Source: DATGPD01 sp041398565 (GTDB taxonomy: Bacteria > Planctomycetota > UBA1135 > UBA2386). From it: a stretch of 64,000 nt of DNA. The position numbers and the translations under genes are program-made. The DNA is taken from NCBI GenBank assembly GCA_041398565.1, contig JAWKUN010000003.1, positions 992,001 through 1,056,000 of the forward strand. The letters are read 5' to 3'. The notes beneath the pieces are model-generated. The model was not told the DNA's origin and ran no database searches. It was given only the letters and a program-made list of their open reading frames with translations. Below are positions 15,536 through 23,653 of this stretch, piece after piece (position 1 is the stretch's first letter; each line of letters begins with the position of its first letter).

Positions 15536-15763
15536 ATGAACAACGACATCATCAAGGGCAAGTGGCAGCAGCTCAAGGGCAAGGTCAAGCAGCAGTGGGG
15601 CAAGCTGACCGATGACGACATGCAGCAGATCGAGGGCAATCTCGACATCGCCGCGGGTCGTCTGCAGGAGCGCTACGGCTACACGCGCGAGCACGCCGAG
15701 AAGGCCTGGAAGGAGTTCTGCCAAGCCAACTCGGCGGCCGACAAGCGCGCGGAGGAGGTCTGA
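15536..15763 (+). CDS. csbD: CsbD-family stress protein
   Basis: A 75-residue CsbD-like protein, a small four-helix polypeptide induced by general stress in many bacteria; the molecular role is unknown. Family hallmarks are IIKGKWQQLKGKVKQQWGKL at the N terminus and DDDMQQIEGNLDIAAGRLQE in the middle. The next gene starts 3 nt after its stop and its N-terminal half is a diverged copy of this protein, so the pair probably arose by duplication and is cotranscribed. Confidence 0.92.
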   Translation: MNNDIIKGKWQQLKGKVKQQWGKLTDDDMQQIEGNLDIAAGRLQERYGYTREHAEKAWKEFCQANSAADKRAEEV

Positions 15764-15766
15764 GCC

Positions 15767-16222
15767 GTGCGCTACGACCGCATCACCGGCCAGCTCGAGG
15801 ACCTCAAGCAGCAGATCCGCGATCGTTGGTCGAAGGTAACCGACGCAGACGTCCAGTCGCTGAACGGCGACCTCGGCCGGCTGGTCGGAGTCGTGGCCAA
15901 GCGCTACGCCATCCCGGCCAAGAAGGCACGCGCCGACGTCGCCGAGTTCACCGAACAGGTCGGCACGTCGTTCAAGGAGGCGGCGCAGGTCATGGGCGAT
16001 GCCGCTCTCGACTTGTGGCGCAACGGACGTGAACGCGTCGCCGAGGTCGTGAACAACGGCTCGGACAAGGCAGCCGACCTGTGGTCGGCGGGCAAGCAGC
16101 AGGTCGACGACTTCCGTGCGCAGACCGATGCCGCCATCCAGGCGCGTCCGCTGACGTCGGTGGCGATCGCAGCCGGAGTGGGCGCCCTGCTGGCTCTGCT
16201 CTTGCGCCGGCGCTCGGCCTGA
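15767..16222 (+). CDS. CsbD-like domain fused to DUF883/YqjD tail
   Basis: A 151-residue protein starting at GTG. Residues 1-60 align with the preceding CsbD protein (RITGQLEDLKQQIRDRWSKV against DIIKGKWQQLKGKVKQQWGKL; then a shared Asp-rich turn and EF end). Residues 65-150 are a helical DUF883/ElaB-YqjD-type region ending in a membrane anchor, RPLTSVAIAAGVGALLALLL, followed by RRR. YqjD-type proteins anchor to the inner membrane and have been linked to ribosome binding in stationary phase. The combination would tether a CsbD-like domain to the membrane. Confidence 0.82.
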   Translation: MRYDRITGQLEDLKQQIRDRWSKVTDADVQSLNGDLGRLVGVVAKRYAIPAKKARADVAEFTEQVGTSFKEAAQVMGDAALDLWRNGRERVAEVVNNGSDKAADLWSAGKQQVDDFRAQTDAAIQARPLTSVAIAAGVGALLALLLRRRSA

Positions 16223-16264
16223 TCGACGTCCCCCTGAATCGCCTTCCTCCCGAACTCCCGTCCC

Positions 16265-16879
16265 ATGGTGGCGCCCCGCTCCACGCCCCTTCCCTCCGGC
16301 CGCTCGACGCCGCGCGTGCGCCGTGCGGACCTTCGCATGGCGCTGCAGGGCGCACGCGAGGTGCCGGAGCGGATGGGGCGACTGTTGCGCGCACGCCTGA
16401 GACGCTGGCAGATTCGCCTGCGACGGGCCGCGTGGCGCATCGTCGGCTTGGTGGCGATCGCACTCGCCCTCTCGGTCGTGCTCGCCACCGCCGTGGTCAT
16501 GCTGCTCTACGCACTCGCCAGCGCCCTCGGCCAGCTCCTGTCCGTACCGACATGGGCAGGATGCGGCATTCTGGCCGGCTTGGTCCTGTGCGGGCTGACC
16601 GCCACGTTCTTCGTCGGCGCGCGCCGGCTGCGTCGAGCCCTCGGGCAACCCCGCGTTGCGCGCGCGGAGCGTGAGCTCAAGGAGAGCGGGCGCAAGATCA
16701 TCGCCGGACTGGCCACGTCCTCCGGCTTGTTGGTGTCCGCTCTGGTGGGCTTCTTCGCCGTGGAGCTGACCCGCAGCCGCGCCATGCGCCGGGTCGCCTT
16801 TGCCAGTCTGGGCATGGCGCGCACCGTCGGGCGCGCGACGCGCGCCCTCGCGGGCACCGCCGGTCGGGCTCTGTCCTGA
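16265..16879 (+). CDS. YqjE-like membrane protein
   Basis: A 204-residue protein with a very basic N-terminal tail (about 1-55), then two adjacent membrane helices (WRIVGLVAIALALSVVLATA and GCGILAGLVLCGLTATFFVG), the hairpin pattern of the phage-holin-III/DUF1469 (YqjE) family, and a basic amphipathic C terminus with a further hydrophobic stretch (GLLVSALVGFFAVE). In enterobacteria yqjD and yqjE are neighbours, so its position after the DUF883 fusion supports the call. Function is unknown. Confidence 0.65.
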   Translation: MVAPRSTPLPSGRSTPRVRRADLRMALQGAREVPERMGRLLRARLRRWQIRLRRAAWRIVGLVAIALALSVVLATAVVMLLYALASALGQLLSVPTWAGCGILAGLVLCGLTATFFVGARRLRRALGQPRVARAERELKESGRKIIAGLATSSGLLVSALVGFFAVELTRSRAMRRVAFASLGMARTVGRATRALAGTAGRALS

Positions 16880-17173
16880 CTCGGCGCGCGCGCTTCCGCG
16901 ACTCGATCCGCGGATTCGGAGCGGCCGCATCCCGGTGGCGTCTGACCGCCGTTGCGCGGGTCGTTGCGCGGACGACATGTTCGTTTGTGCAACGTGCACC
17001 GACGAGATGGCACCCGCGGCAGTGCGAGGCCGTACCGCGAGGGTCAGGCTGCCCTGTCGGCCGCACAGGAGGCGCTGAAGAACCGCGTCGGGCCCGAACA
17101 GTTCATGGCACGCACCTTGCCATCTCTCTGCCGACCAACCTCGGTCACAACGACAACAAACAGGAGTCAACAC

Positions 17174-17341
17174 ATGCTGTCTTGGGCACTCGCTTTCCTG
17201 ATCTTCGCGCTCATCGCTGGCGTCCTGGGCTTCACCGGCCTTGCCGGTACCGCCGCCGGCCTGGCCAAGGTCCTCTTCCTCGTCTTCCTCGTGATCTTCC
17301 TCGTGTCGTTGGTCCTCGGCCGACGTGCGACCTCGGCGTGA
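17174..17341 (+). CDS. DUF1328-family small membrane protein
   Basis: A 55-residue protein of the DUF1328/YtjA family: two membrane segments, LSWALAFLIFALIAGVLGF and a second from AKVLFLVFLVIFLVSLVLG, separated by TGLAGTAAG. A good ribosome-binding site (AGGAG, 8 nt spacing) decides the start. The function is unknown, but the family is typical of stress and envelope clusters. It stands alone, with 294 nt before it that show no gene. Confidence 0.88.
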   Translation: MLSWALAFLIFALIAGVLGFTGLAGTAAGLAKVLFLVFLVIFLVSLVLGRRATSA

Positions 17342-17778
17342 CCGACGCCCTGGTGCGTCTGCAACGAACGGTCACGGAAGGACTGCGGCTCGGAGACGAC
17401 CGAGCTGCAAGACGCGCGATGCGCTCGTGGGTCTCGGGGAGGAAAGGTCTCGGCCAGCGGCCGAAGGAGGCGATGGTCGGACGACCGAGGCCGTCGGCCA
17501 TCGCCCCAGCCTTGCAGCGGACGGAGCCAAGCTCCACCGCTGAGCGCTGGAAGGGCGGGCGACAGGCGTCGGCAATCGCGCAATCCGTGCAACGGATCGA
17601 GTCACGCTCAGCGTCGAACGCCGAGCTGATGCCTCGGACGCCCACTCTCGCGGATGACGACTGGACACTTCCACGTCGTCATCCGCTCCACTTCATGTCG
17701 GATGGTGCGCAGGCGAGCTGTTGCCCAGCCTCGATGTCCGTCAGCGGCACGGTGGCGGACGACGAGCGTCTGGCGGCC
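17342..17778. other. Intergenic region with repeat family B
   Basis: A 437-nt gap between convergent genes. Apart from the repeat copy at 17455-17565 nothing coding is seen; the open frames here read through low-complexity sequence without family resemblance. Confidence 0.5.
17455..17565 (-). repeat. Dispersed repeat family B, copy 2
   Basis: About 110 nt, opposite in orientation to the copy at 3440-3546. It folds locally: GCGATGG (17470-17476) pairs with CCATCGC (17498-17504) around TCGGACGACCGA, and GGCCGTCGGCC forms a short alternative hairpin. Conservation of the fold with copy 1 is only partial. Confidence 0.5.
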
Positions 17779-19296
17779 TCACGCGCGGTCGCGCTGCGCA
17801 GCATCGCGCAGGAGGTTGGCACCGTCCTCCGGCCGGCGCGAACGGTCCGCCTGCCGTCGGATCTCCTCGGCGTTCGAATCGAGGTCGCCTTCTCCGGCGC
17901 TGACCGTCTCGGGTTGGGGCTGCGGAGGCCTGGCCGGCGCTTCGCGCACCACGTGCGTCCGGTCGTCTCGCGTCAAGCGAACGTTCACGCCCTGTGGGAA
18001 AACCACCTCACGTGCTTCGTCGGGCATCGAGATGTGAGCGCTCAGGAGCGCTCCGAGGACCACACGTTGCACCGAGGAGCGGACCTTGATCGCGCTGTGC
18101 TTGGTGCCGTTCACCCAGAAGTAGACGCGCAGCCGCACCGCTGCGGCGGCCAGCTCGTCGACGAGGACCAAGGGTTCGGGCTCGGCGAGCACTGCGTCCT
18201 GCGCGCGCACGACGTCGAGGATCAGTCGCTGCACGTCGGCGTGGGCGACGTCGTAGCCGACGCCGACGACGAAGTCCTGACGGACGTTGGGGTTGGCCGT
18301 GTAGTTGACGATGTCGCTCTTGTAGATCGTGCTGTTGGGGATCTGCACGTGGTTGCCGTCGGGGGTCATCAGCAGGGTACCGCGCAGGTTGACGTGCTGG
18401 ACGAAACCCTGGTGTCCGCCGACCTCGATGACGTCGCCGATTCGGAACGGTCGTTGCACGGAGATGAGGATGCTGGCCAGAAAGTTCTCGGCGATGTCGC
18501 GGAACGCGATGCCGACGATGAGGCCCAGCAAGCCGGTGCCGCCCACCATGGTGACCGCCAGCTGCGTGAGCCCGCACACGCGCAAGGCGATGTAGACGCC
18601 ACCCAGGAGCACGGGCAGCGCGATCGTGTTGGCCGCCATCTGGCTGAGCAACGGGTTGCGCAGGCGGCGCTCGGCGGCGCTGCGTGCAAGCTGCCGCGTC
18701 TTGCCAGCCACGTATACGGTGAGGGCTACGATCAGCGCGGCCAGCAGCAAGAGAGGCGCCATGTGCACGGCGCCGCGCGCCAGGGCGCGCAGTTCGCGCA
18801 GCGCCGGTGCCACGTCGAGCACGGGCTTGCCGTCGACCTCCTGTCGGTTGATGACGGCCACGACGTCGATGGTCTTGCGCGCCAGCTCGGTCGCCCAGGC
18901 GCGGTGCGCCTCGTCGTCGACGACGCCAGTCAGCGTCACGACGCCGTCGCGGACCTGCACGCTCGGGTCGCGGAACCAACCGGTTGCGGCGAGAATGTCG
19001 CGCAGGCGGCGCTCGATTGCAGTGTCGTCGTGGGTCGGCGCGACCTGCACGGAGACCGGCGCCGCCGTCGCGGAAGGCGGCGCGGGCTCGATGGATTCGG
19101 ACTGCGCCACGCCGCTTGCCACCATCAGGGCGAAGGCCATGAGTCGCGTCGGCGCCGAGGGTCCGGCGCGGAGTCGGCGTCGGGCGAGGGGCCGACCCAC
19201 AGGTCCAGCCCAGGGCTCGGGCGGGTCGCCTGCCTGGCGCGTCGGTCTGGGGCTTTGCGGCGGTCTTTGTCTTTGCGAATCGGGCGAGGTCGGCAT
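17779..19296 (-). CDS. BON-domain mechanosensitive channel (MscS family)
   Basis: About 505 residues. A predicted signal peptide or signal anchor (PTRLMAFALMVASGVAQS) is followed by a periplasmic BON-like domain (VQVRDGVVTLTGVVDDEAHR), which may bind lipid. Three membrane helices come next; the pore-lining one is GLLGLIVGIAFRDIAENFLA, typical of MscS. The beta domain is RPFRIGDVIEVGGHQGFVQH to PNSTIYKSDIVNYT. A polar Arg/Gln-rich tail of about 55 residues ends the protein. It should open on membrane tension in hypo-osmotic shock. The start is uncertain: ATG at 19296 is used, but GTG at 19200 would give a cleaner signal peptide. Confidence 0.88.
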   Translation of the reverse strand: MPTSPDSQRQRPPQSPRPTRQAGDPPEPWAGPVGRPLARRRLRAGPSAPTRLMAFALMVASGVAQSESIEPAPPSATAAPVSVQVAPTHDDTAIERRLRDILAATGWFRDPSVQVRDGVVTLTGVVDDEAHRAWATELARKTIDVVAVINRQEVDGKPVLDVAPALRELRALARGAVHMAPLLLLAALIVALTVYVAGKTRQLARSAAERRLRNPLLSQMAANTIALPVLLGGVYIALRVCGLTQLAVTMVGGTGLLGLIVGIAFRDIAENFLASILISVQRPFRIGDVIEVGGHQGFVQHVNLRGTLLMTPDGNHVQIPNSTIYKSDIVNYTANPNVRQDFVVGVGYDVAHADVQRLILDVVRAQDAVLAEPEPLVLVDELAAAAVRLRVYFWVNGTKHSAIKVRSSVQRVVLGALLSAHISMPDEAREVVFPQGVNVRLTRDDRTHVVREAPARPPQPQPETVSAGEGDLDSNAEEIRRQADRSRRPEDGANLLRDAAQRDRA

Positions 19297-19496
19297 GCGT
19301 CGCGCTGGGCAACTCACGTACCGGCATCCGCGGCTACGTTGCCGCGCACTGCCTTCAGGCTCCCCGGCGGGCCACACAAGGGTCGCCGAGGCGCGCCGCT
19401 TCGACCGCCCTTGCGTGCGCGCTCGGTCCGGTTAGCCTTCCACCCCCCGGCGAACCAGCACCGCACTGGTCCGTCCGTGTCGCACACGTTCCCCTC

Positions 19497-20027
19497 ATGA
19501 GCGACCACGCCTCTCGGCACGCGACGGACGTCGCGAGCGTTCGTGTACCTCTCGAACGCGACGTCTTCCTGCGCACGCTGCTCCGCCACCTCGCCGGCAC
19601 ACTGCAGGACGTGGTGGGGGTCGACGACGCCTCCGGCTTCGTGAGTGTCGTCGGCCAGAGGATGGGCGAGGAGATCGACGGCATGTACCGCGCTTCCTTG
19701 GGGCGCGAGCGCCTGACCGCGCAGCAGGTGGCCGAGGTCTTGGTCGACCTCAAGCGCCGGATCGAGGGCGACTTCTACATCATCGAGCAGACCGCCGAGC
19801 GCATCGTGCTCGGCAACCGTGCTTGCCCTTTCGGTGACAAGGTGGTCGGCCGTCCTTCGCTGTGCATGATGACGTCGAACGTCTTCGGTGTGATCGTCAG
19901 CGAGAACCTCGGCTATGCACGGGTGCACATCGAGGAAGCGATCGCCGACGGTGCGTCCGGCTGCCGCGTGGTGGTGCATCTGCAGCCGCGTGACGACACG
20001 CACGGGCGGGAGTACTTCCGGCCGTAG
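19497..20027 (+). CDS. Methanogen output domain 1 (V4R-like) protein
   Basis: A 176-residue soluble protein resembling the methanogen_OD1 sensory/output domain, related to V4R. Visible features are an N-terminal helix pair, the central DFYIIEQTAERIVLGNRACP, then GRPSLCMMTSNVFGVI and a closing strand SGCRVVVHLQP. The Cys residues in CPFG, SLCMM and SGCRV are the kind that bind metal or respond to redox in V4R relatives, but this is inference. It lies 10 nt upstream of a multi-PAS hybrid kinase on the same strand and probably supplies an input or accessory function to it. Confidence 0.75.
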   Translation: MSDHASRHATDVASVRVPLERDVFLRTLLRHLAGTLQDVVGVDDASGFVSVVGQRMGEEIDGMYRASLGRERLTAQQVAEVLVDLKRRIEGDFYIIEQTAERIVLGNRACPFGDKVVGRPSLCMMTSNVFGVIVSENLGYARVHIEEAIADGASGCRVVVHLQPRDDTHGREYFRP

Positions 20028-20037
20028 CCGCACCTCC

Positions 20038-23000
20038 ATGCCCGGGACCTTTCTCGAACTCGCGGCCTGCTTGCCGGAGGCCATGCTGGCTCTGTCAGCT
20101 CAGGGAACCATCGTGGCGGCGAACGCGGCGGCGGTGCGCCTGCTCGGTGTCGCCGGCAGCGGAGCCCTGCATGGGCGCGCGCTGCACGAGTTCGTCGCCG
20201 ATTCGGAAGCCGAGGTGCACGACTACCTGCGACGCTGCGCCCGTTCGCGCGACCTGTCGCCGAACGTGTTGCGTGTGCGTGGGCCGGGCGACGCCGCCAC
20301 CGCCTACCGTGCCGAGGGCGCCGTTCTGCGTCCCGCTACCCCTGCGCAGGGCACGCTCTTGCTGCTGCGGCTCCTGCCACGCCGGGCGTCGGCGGCGGAG
20401 TTCGTGGCCCTCAACCAGCGTGTCGACCGCCTCACCGAGGAGGTGCGCCGTCGTCAGCGCGCCGAGCTGGCGCTGCGCCGCGAGGAAGCGCGCCTGCGGG
20501 TGACGCTCGCGAGCATCGGCGACGGCGTCATCACGACCGACCGCGAAGCGAGAGTGACGTTCCTGAACGGTATCGCCGAGAGCCTCACGGGCTGGGATCT
20601 GTCCGGTGCGCGCGGCCGCCCCATCGACGAGGTGTTCGACATCGTGCAGGAGGGCGACGGCGCGCCGATCGCCAACCCGGTGCACGAGGCCCTGCGCTTC
20701 GGTCGGATCGTCAATCTGGCGAACCACGCGGTCTTGCGCGGACGCACCGGGGGCACGCGCCCGATCGCCGACAGTGCGGCGCCGATTCGGGACGAGGGCT
20801 CCGAGATCCTCGGCGCGGTCCTCGTGTTCCGCGACGTCTCGGCGACTCGGCAGGCGCGACGCAGCCTGCGTCACTCCGAGGAGCGCTACCGCGCCCTCGC
20901 CACTTCTGCCGCCGAGATCGTGTGGGTGACCGACGCCGACGGTCGCGTGGTCGAGGACTCGCCGAGCTGGCGCGAGTTCACCGGACAGACGCTCGCAGCC
21001 TTCCGAGGCGACGGCTGGCTCGATGCCGTTCATCCCGAGGATCGACCGCGGGTGGCGGAGGCGTGGGCGGACGCCCTGGCACACACGCGGCTGTACGTGG
21101 TCGAGTACCGGCTGCGTACCGCCGGCGGCAGCTATCGGTGGGCGGCGGTGCGCGGCACGCCGGTGCTCGATGCCGATGGCAGGGTGCGCGAGTGGGTGGG
21201 CATGTGCGTCGACGTGCACGAGCGCCGCGAGGCGGCGCTGCAGATCGCCGAGGCCGGCCAGCTCACGGCCATGCGCGCGGCGGTGAGCGCGGCGTTGGCC
21301 AACACCGACGTCCTCGAGGCTGGTATGCGGGCACTCGTCGGCGAACTCGTGCAGCACCTCGGCATCGAGATGGCGCTGGCTTGGGTGAACGCTGCCGGCG
21401 GCGAAGAAGACGGCGAGCGCCGGCCCGATGGCCTCGACTTCCACGCCGGCTTCGGCGACGGCGCGGCGACCGACCAGGCGCGGGCACTGGCACGTTCGCT
21501 GGCTCTGGGGCGCGAGCCCGAGGTCGCCGTGGCCGACGATGCTGCGCCGGCGCGCCACGGCGTCGCGCTGGCCGTTCGAGGTCGGCGGGTCGGCAGTGTG
21601 GTCGTCGACAGCACGCCGGCGCTGTCGCTGGCTGCGCGCCTCGAGCTGGATGCCATCGCCGACACGGTGGCGGCCTTCATCGACCGCTGCCACACGCGAT
21701 CGCGCCTCCTCGACAGCGAGGCTCGCTTTCGTACCCTCGCCGACAACATCGCGCAGTTCGCGTGGATGGCGGACCCGACGGGCTGGATCTTCTGGTACAA
21801 CCGCCGCTGGTTCGACTACACGGGGACGACGCTCGAGGAGATGCAGGGCTGGGGCTGGCGCAAGGTGCACCATCCCGAGCACGTCGACCGCGTCGTCGCG
21901 CGGATCCAGCAGGCCTGGGACACCGGCGAGCCGTGGGAGGACACCTTTCCGCTGCGCGGACGTGACGGTAGCTACCGTTGGTTCCTGTCACGCGCGATCC
22001 CGATCCGCGACGACACCGGCTGCGTGCTGCGCTGGTTCGGCACCAACACCGACGTGACGGCGCAGCGCGAAGCCGAGGAGGCGCTGCGCCGGGCCGATCG
22101 CCGCAAGGACGAGTTCCTGGCGACCCTGGCCCACGAGCTGCGCAACCCGCTGGCACCCATGCGCACGTCGCTGGAGATCGCCAAGCGGGTCGACGGCGAC
22201 CCTGCCACCCTGGGGCGCCTGTGCGAACGGATGGACCATCAGGTCGCTCACCTCGAGCGGTTGGTGGACGACCTGCTGGACATGTCGCGTATCACGCACG
22301 ACCGCCTGACCCTGCGGCGCGAGCTCGTGGACCTGCGCGAGCTGCTGGCGCACCTCCACGACCAGGTGCGCGCGTCGGTGGTCGAGGAGCACCCCGATCT
22401 GCAGCTCGGCCTGCAGCTGCCGGCCGCGCCGGTGATGGTCGAGGGTGATCCGGTGCGCCTACGCCAGGTGATCCACAACCTACTCAACAATGCGGTGAAG
22501 TCGGTGGGGACACAGGGACACGTCGATCTCGCGCTGCACGTCGACGCCGAGACGGCGGTCGTCACGGTGCGCGACGACGGCGTCGGCCTGCCCGGGGACA
22601 TGCTCGAGCGCATCTTCGACATGTTCACCCAGGTCGACCGGCCGGGGGCCAAGGCCGAGGGCGGCCTCGGCATCGGCCTGTCGTTGGTGCGACGCCTGGT
22701 GGCCCTGCACGGCGGCAACGTGCTCGCTCGCAGTGCAGGCGAGGGCTGCGGCAGCGAGTTCGAGGTGCGCCTGCCGTGCGCTCGCTTCGCTTCCGCGGAG
22801 CAGCAGGCCCCCGGCGTGCCGCCGGCGCCGGCCGGAGCGCATCTGCGCATCCTGGTGGTCGACGACAACGTCGACGCCGCCGATACCCTCGTGCTGTTCC
22901 TGCGCCTGGCCGGCCACACCGCGGTGGCCGTGTACGACGGCGGGACGGCGCTGGTCACGGCGGAGACCCTGCGGCCGGAGGTCGTCCTTCTCGATCTGGG

Positions 23001-23202
23001 GCTGCCTCGACTCGATGGCTATCAGGTGTGCCGCGAGCTACGTGGACGTCCTTTCGGACGCGACGTCTTCGTCATCGCGGTCACCGGGTGGGGGCAGGAG
23101 CAGGATCGCGCCCGCACCGCAGCTGCCGGGTTCGACGCGCATCTCCTGAAGCCGGTCGATTGCCAAGCGTTGCTGCAGGTGCTGGCTGACACGCGCGGCT
23201 GA
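20038..23202 (+). CDS. Multi-PAS hybrid histidine kinase
   Basis: A 1054-residue soluble sensor. By reading, the order is PAS (1-110), coiled coil, PAS (about 150-275), PAS (about 290-405, with PAC motif EYRLRTAGGSYRWAAVRG), a GAF-like region (about 415-560), PAS (about 570-690, with GSYRWFLSRAIPIRDDTG), HisKA with His699 in AHELRNPLAPM, ATPase (NLLNNAVKS, DDGVGLPG, GGLGIGLSLV) and a receiver with Asp986 in LLDLGLPRLDGY. It integrates several cytoplasmic cues and passes phosphate to its own receiver. The ATG 10 nt after the methanogen-OD1 stop is used. Confidence 0.92.
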   Translation: MPGTFLELAACLPEAMLALSAQGTIVAANAAAVRLLGVAGSGALHGRALHEFVADSEAEVHDYLRRCARSRDLSPNVLRVRGPGDAATAYRAEGAVLRPATPAQGTLLLLRLLPRRASAAEFVALNQRVDRLTEEVRRRQRAELALRREEARLRVTLASIGDGVITTDREARVTFLNGIAESLTGWDLSGARGRPIDEVFDIVQEGDGAPIANPVHEALRFGRIVNLANHAVLRGRTGGTRPIADSAAPIRDEGSEILGAVLVFRDVSATRQARRSLRHSEERYRALATSAAEIVWVTDADGRVVEDSPSWREFTGQTLAAFRGDGWLDAVHPEDRPRVAEAWADALAHTRLYVVEYRLRTAGGSYRWAAVRGTPVLDADGRVREWVGMCVDVHERREAALQIAEAGQLTAMRAAVSAALANTDVLEAGMRALVGELVQHLGIEMALAWVNAAGGEEDGERRPDGLDFHAGFGDGAATDQARALARSLALGREPEVAVADDAAPARHGVALAVRGRRVGSVVVDSTPALSLAARLELDAIADTVAAFIDRCHTRSRLLDSEARFRTLADNIAQFAWMADPTGWIFWYNRRWFDYTGTTLEEMQGWGWRKVHHPEHVDRVVARIQQAWDTGEPWEDTFPLRGRDGSYRWFLSRAIPIRDDTGCVLRWFGTNTDVTAQREAEEALRRADRRKDEFLATLAHELRNPLAPMRTSLEIAKRVDGDPATLGRLCERMDHQVAHLERLVDDLLDMSRITHDRLTLRRELVDLRELLAHLHDQVRASVVEEHPDLQLGLQLPAAPVMVEGDPVRLRQVIHNLLNNAVKSVGTQGHVDLALHVDAETAVVTVRDDGVGLPGDMLERIFDMFTQVDRPGAKAEGGLGIGLSLVRRLVALHGGNVLARSAGEGCGSEFEVRLPCARFASAEQQAPGVPPAPAGAHLRILVVDDNVDAADTLVLFLRLAGHTAVAVYDGGTALVTAETLRPEVVLLDLGLPRLDGYQVCRELRGRPFGRDVFVIAVTGWGQEQDRARTAAAGFDAHLLKPVDCQALLQVLADTRG

Positions 23203-23653
23203 GAGGCCTAGCGCGGCCGGCGGCCGCAACCCAAAGGGTTGATGTCGGCGCAGCGCCGACCAGAGGGGGCCGCCGGCGCTGTTGTAGCTTGGAGCTTCCA
23301 GGGCTGCTCGGGCGTGGCCTGGTCAGCTCTGTGGCAACGGAACAACACGGCCGAATTCGTGCCCGCCGCGACGATTCGCAGCCCTTGCAGCTCAGAATCC
23401 CGATTGGCGGCCGCCTACGCGGCCGCGCAGAGCCTTCGAGAGGATTCTCTCTCACTCTCTGAGGCCTTGGGGTCGATACGGCGCCGGTGTCTCGGCGTCC
23501 GACTTCGGCAGGGCAAGGCGGTCGCGTGTGCGGCGCGGACCGAAGGCTCACGCGGCGTTACGACGACGACGGCCGTGCGCCGGGGACCTGCCGGTCTTCG
23601 CCTCGGTGGCGCCGCAGGCGTCAGTGATCCAGCGGGTAGTCAGTGGCGCTGTC
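23203..23653. other. Intergenic region with repeat family A
   Basis: A 451-nt gap between convergent genes. The first 200 nt are a copy of repeat family A; its hairpins begin 14 nt after the kinase stop and may end that transcript. The rest shows a short GA/CT-rich stretch (23460-23470) and nothing coding. Confidence 0.6.
23207..23400 (-). repeat. Structured repeat family A, reverse copy
   Basis: Matches the reverse complement of the 15.0-15.4 kb units, including the CTTCCAGGGCTGCTCGGGC block and a GACGATTCGCAGCCCTTGCA block. The outer stem is GCCGGCGGCC (23216-23225) with GGCCGCCGGC (23268-23277). Inside are CAACCC/GGGTTG (23227-23241) and GTCGGCG/CGCCGAC (23244-23260). Several stem pairs differ from the tandem copies on both sides, so pairing is preserved. 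Confidence 0.75.
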
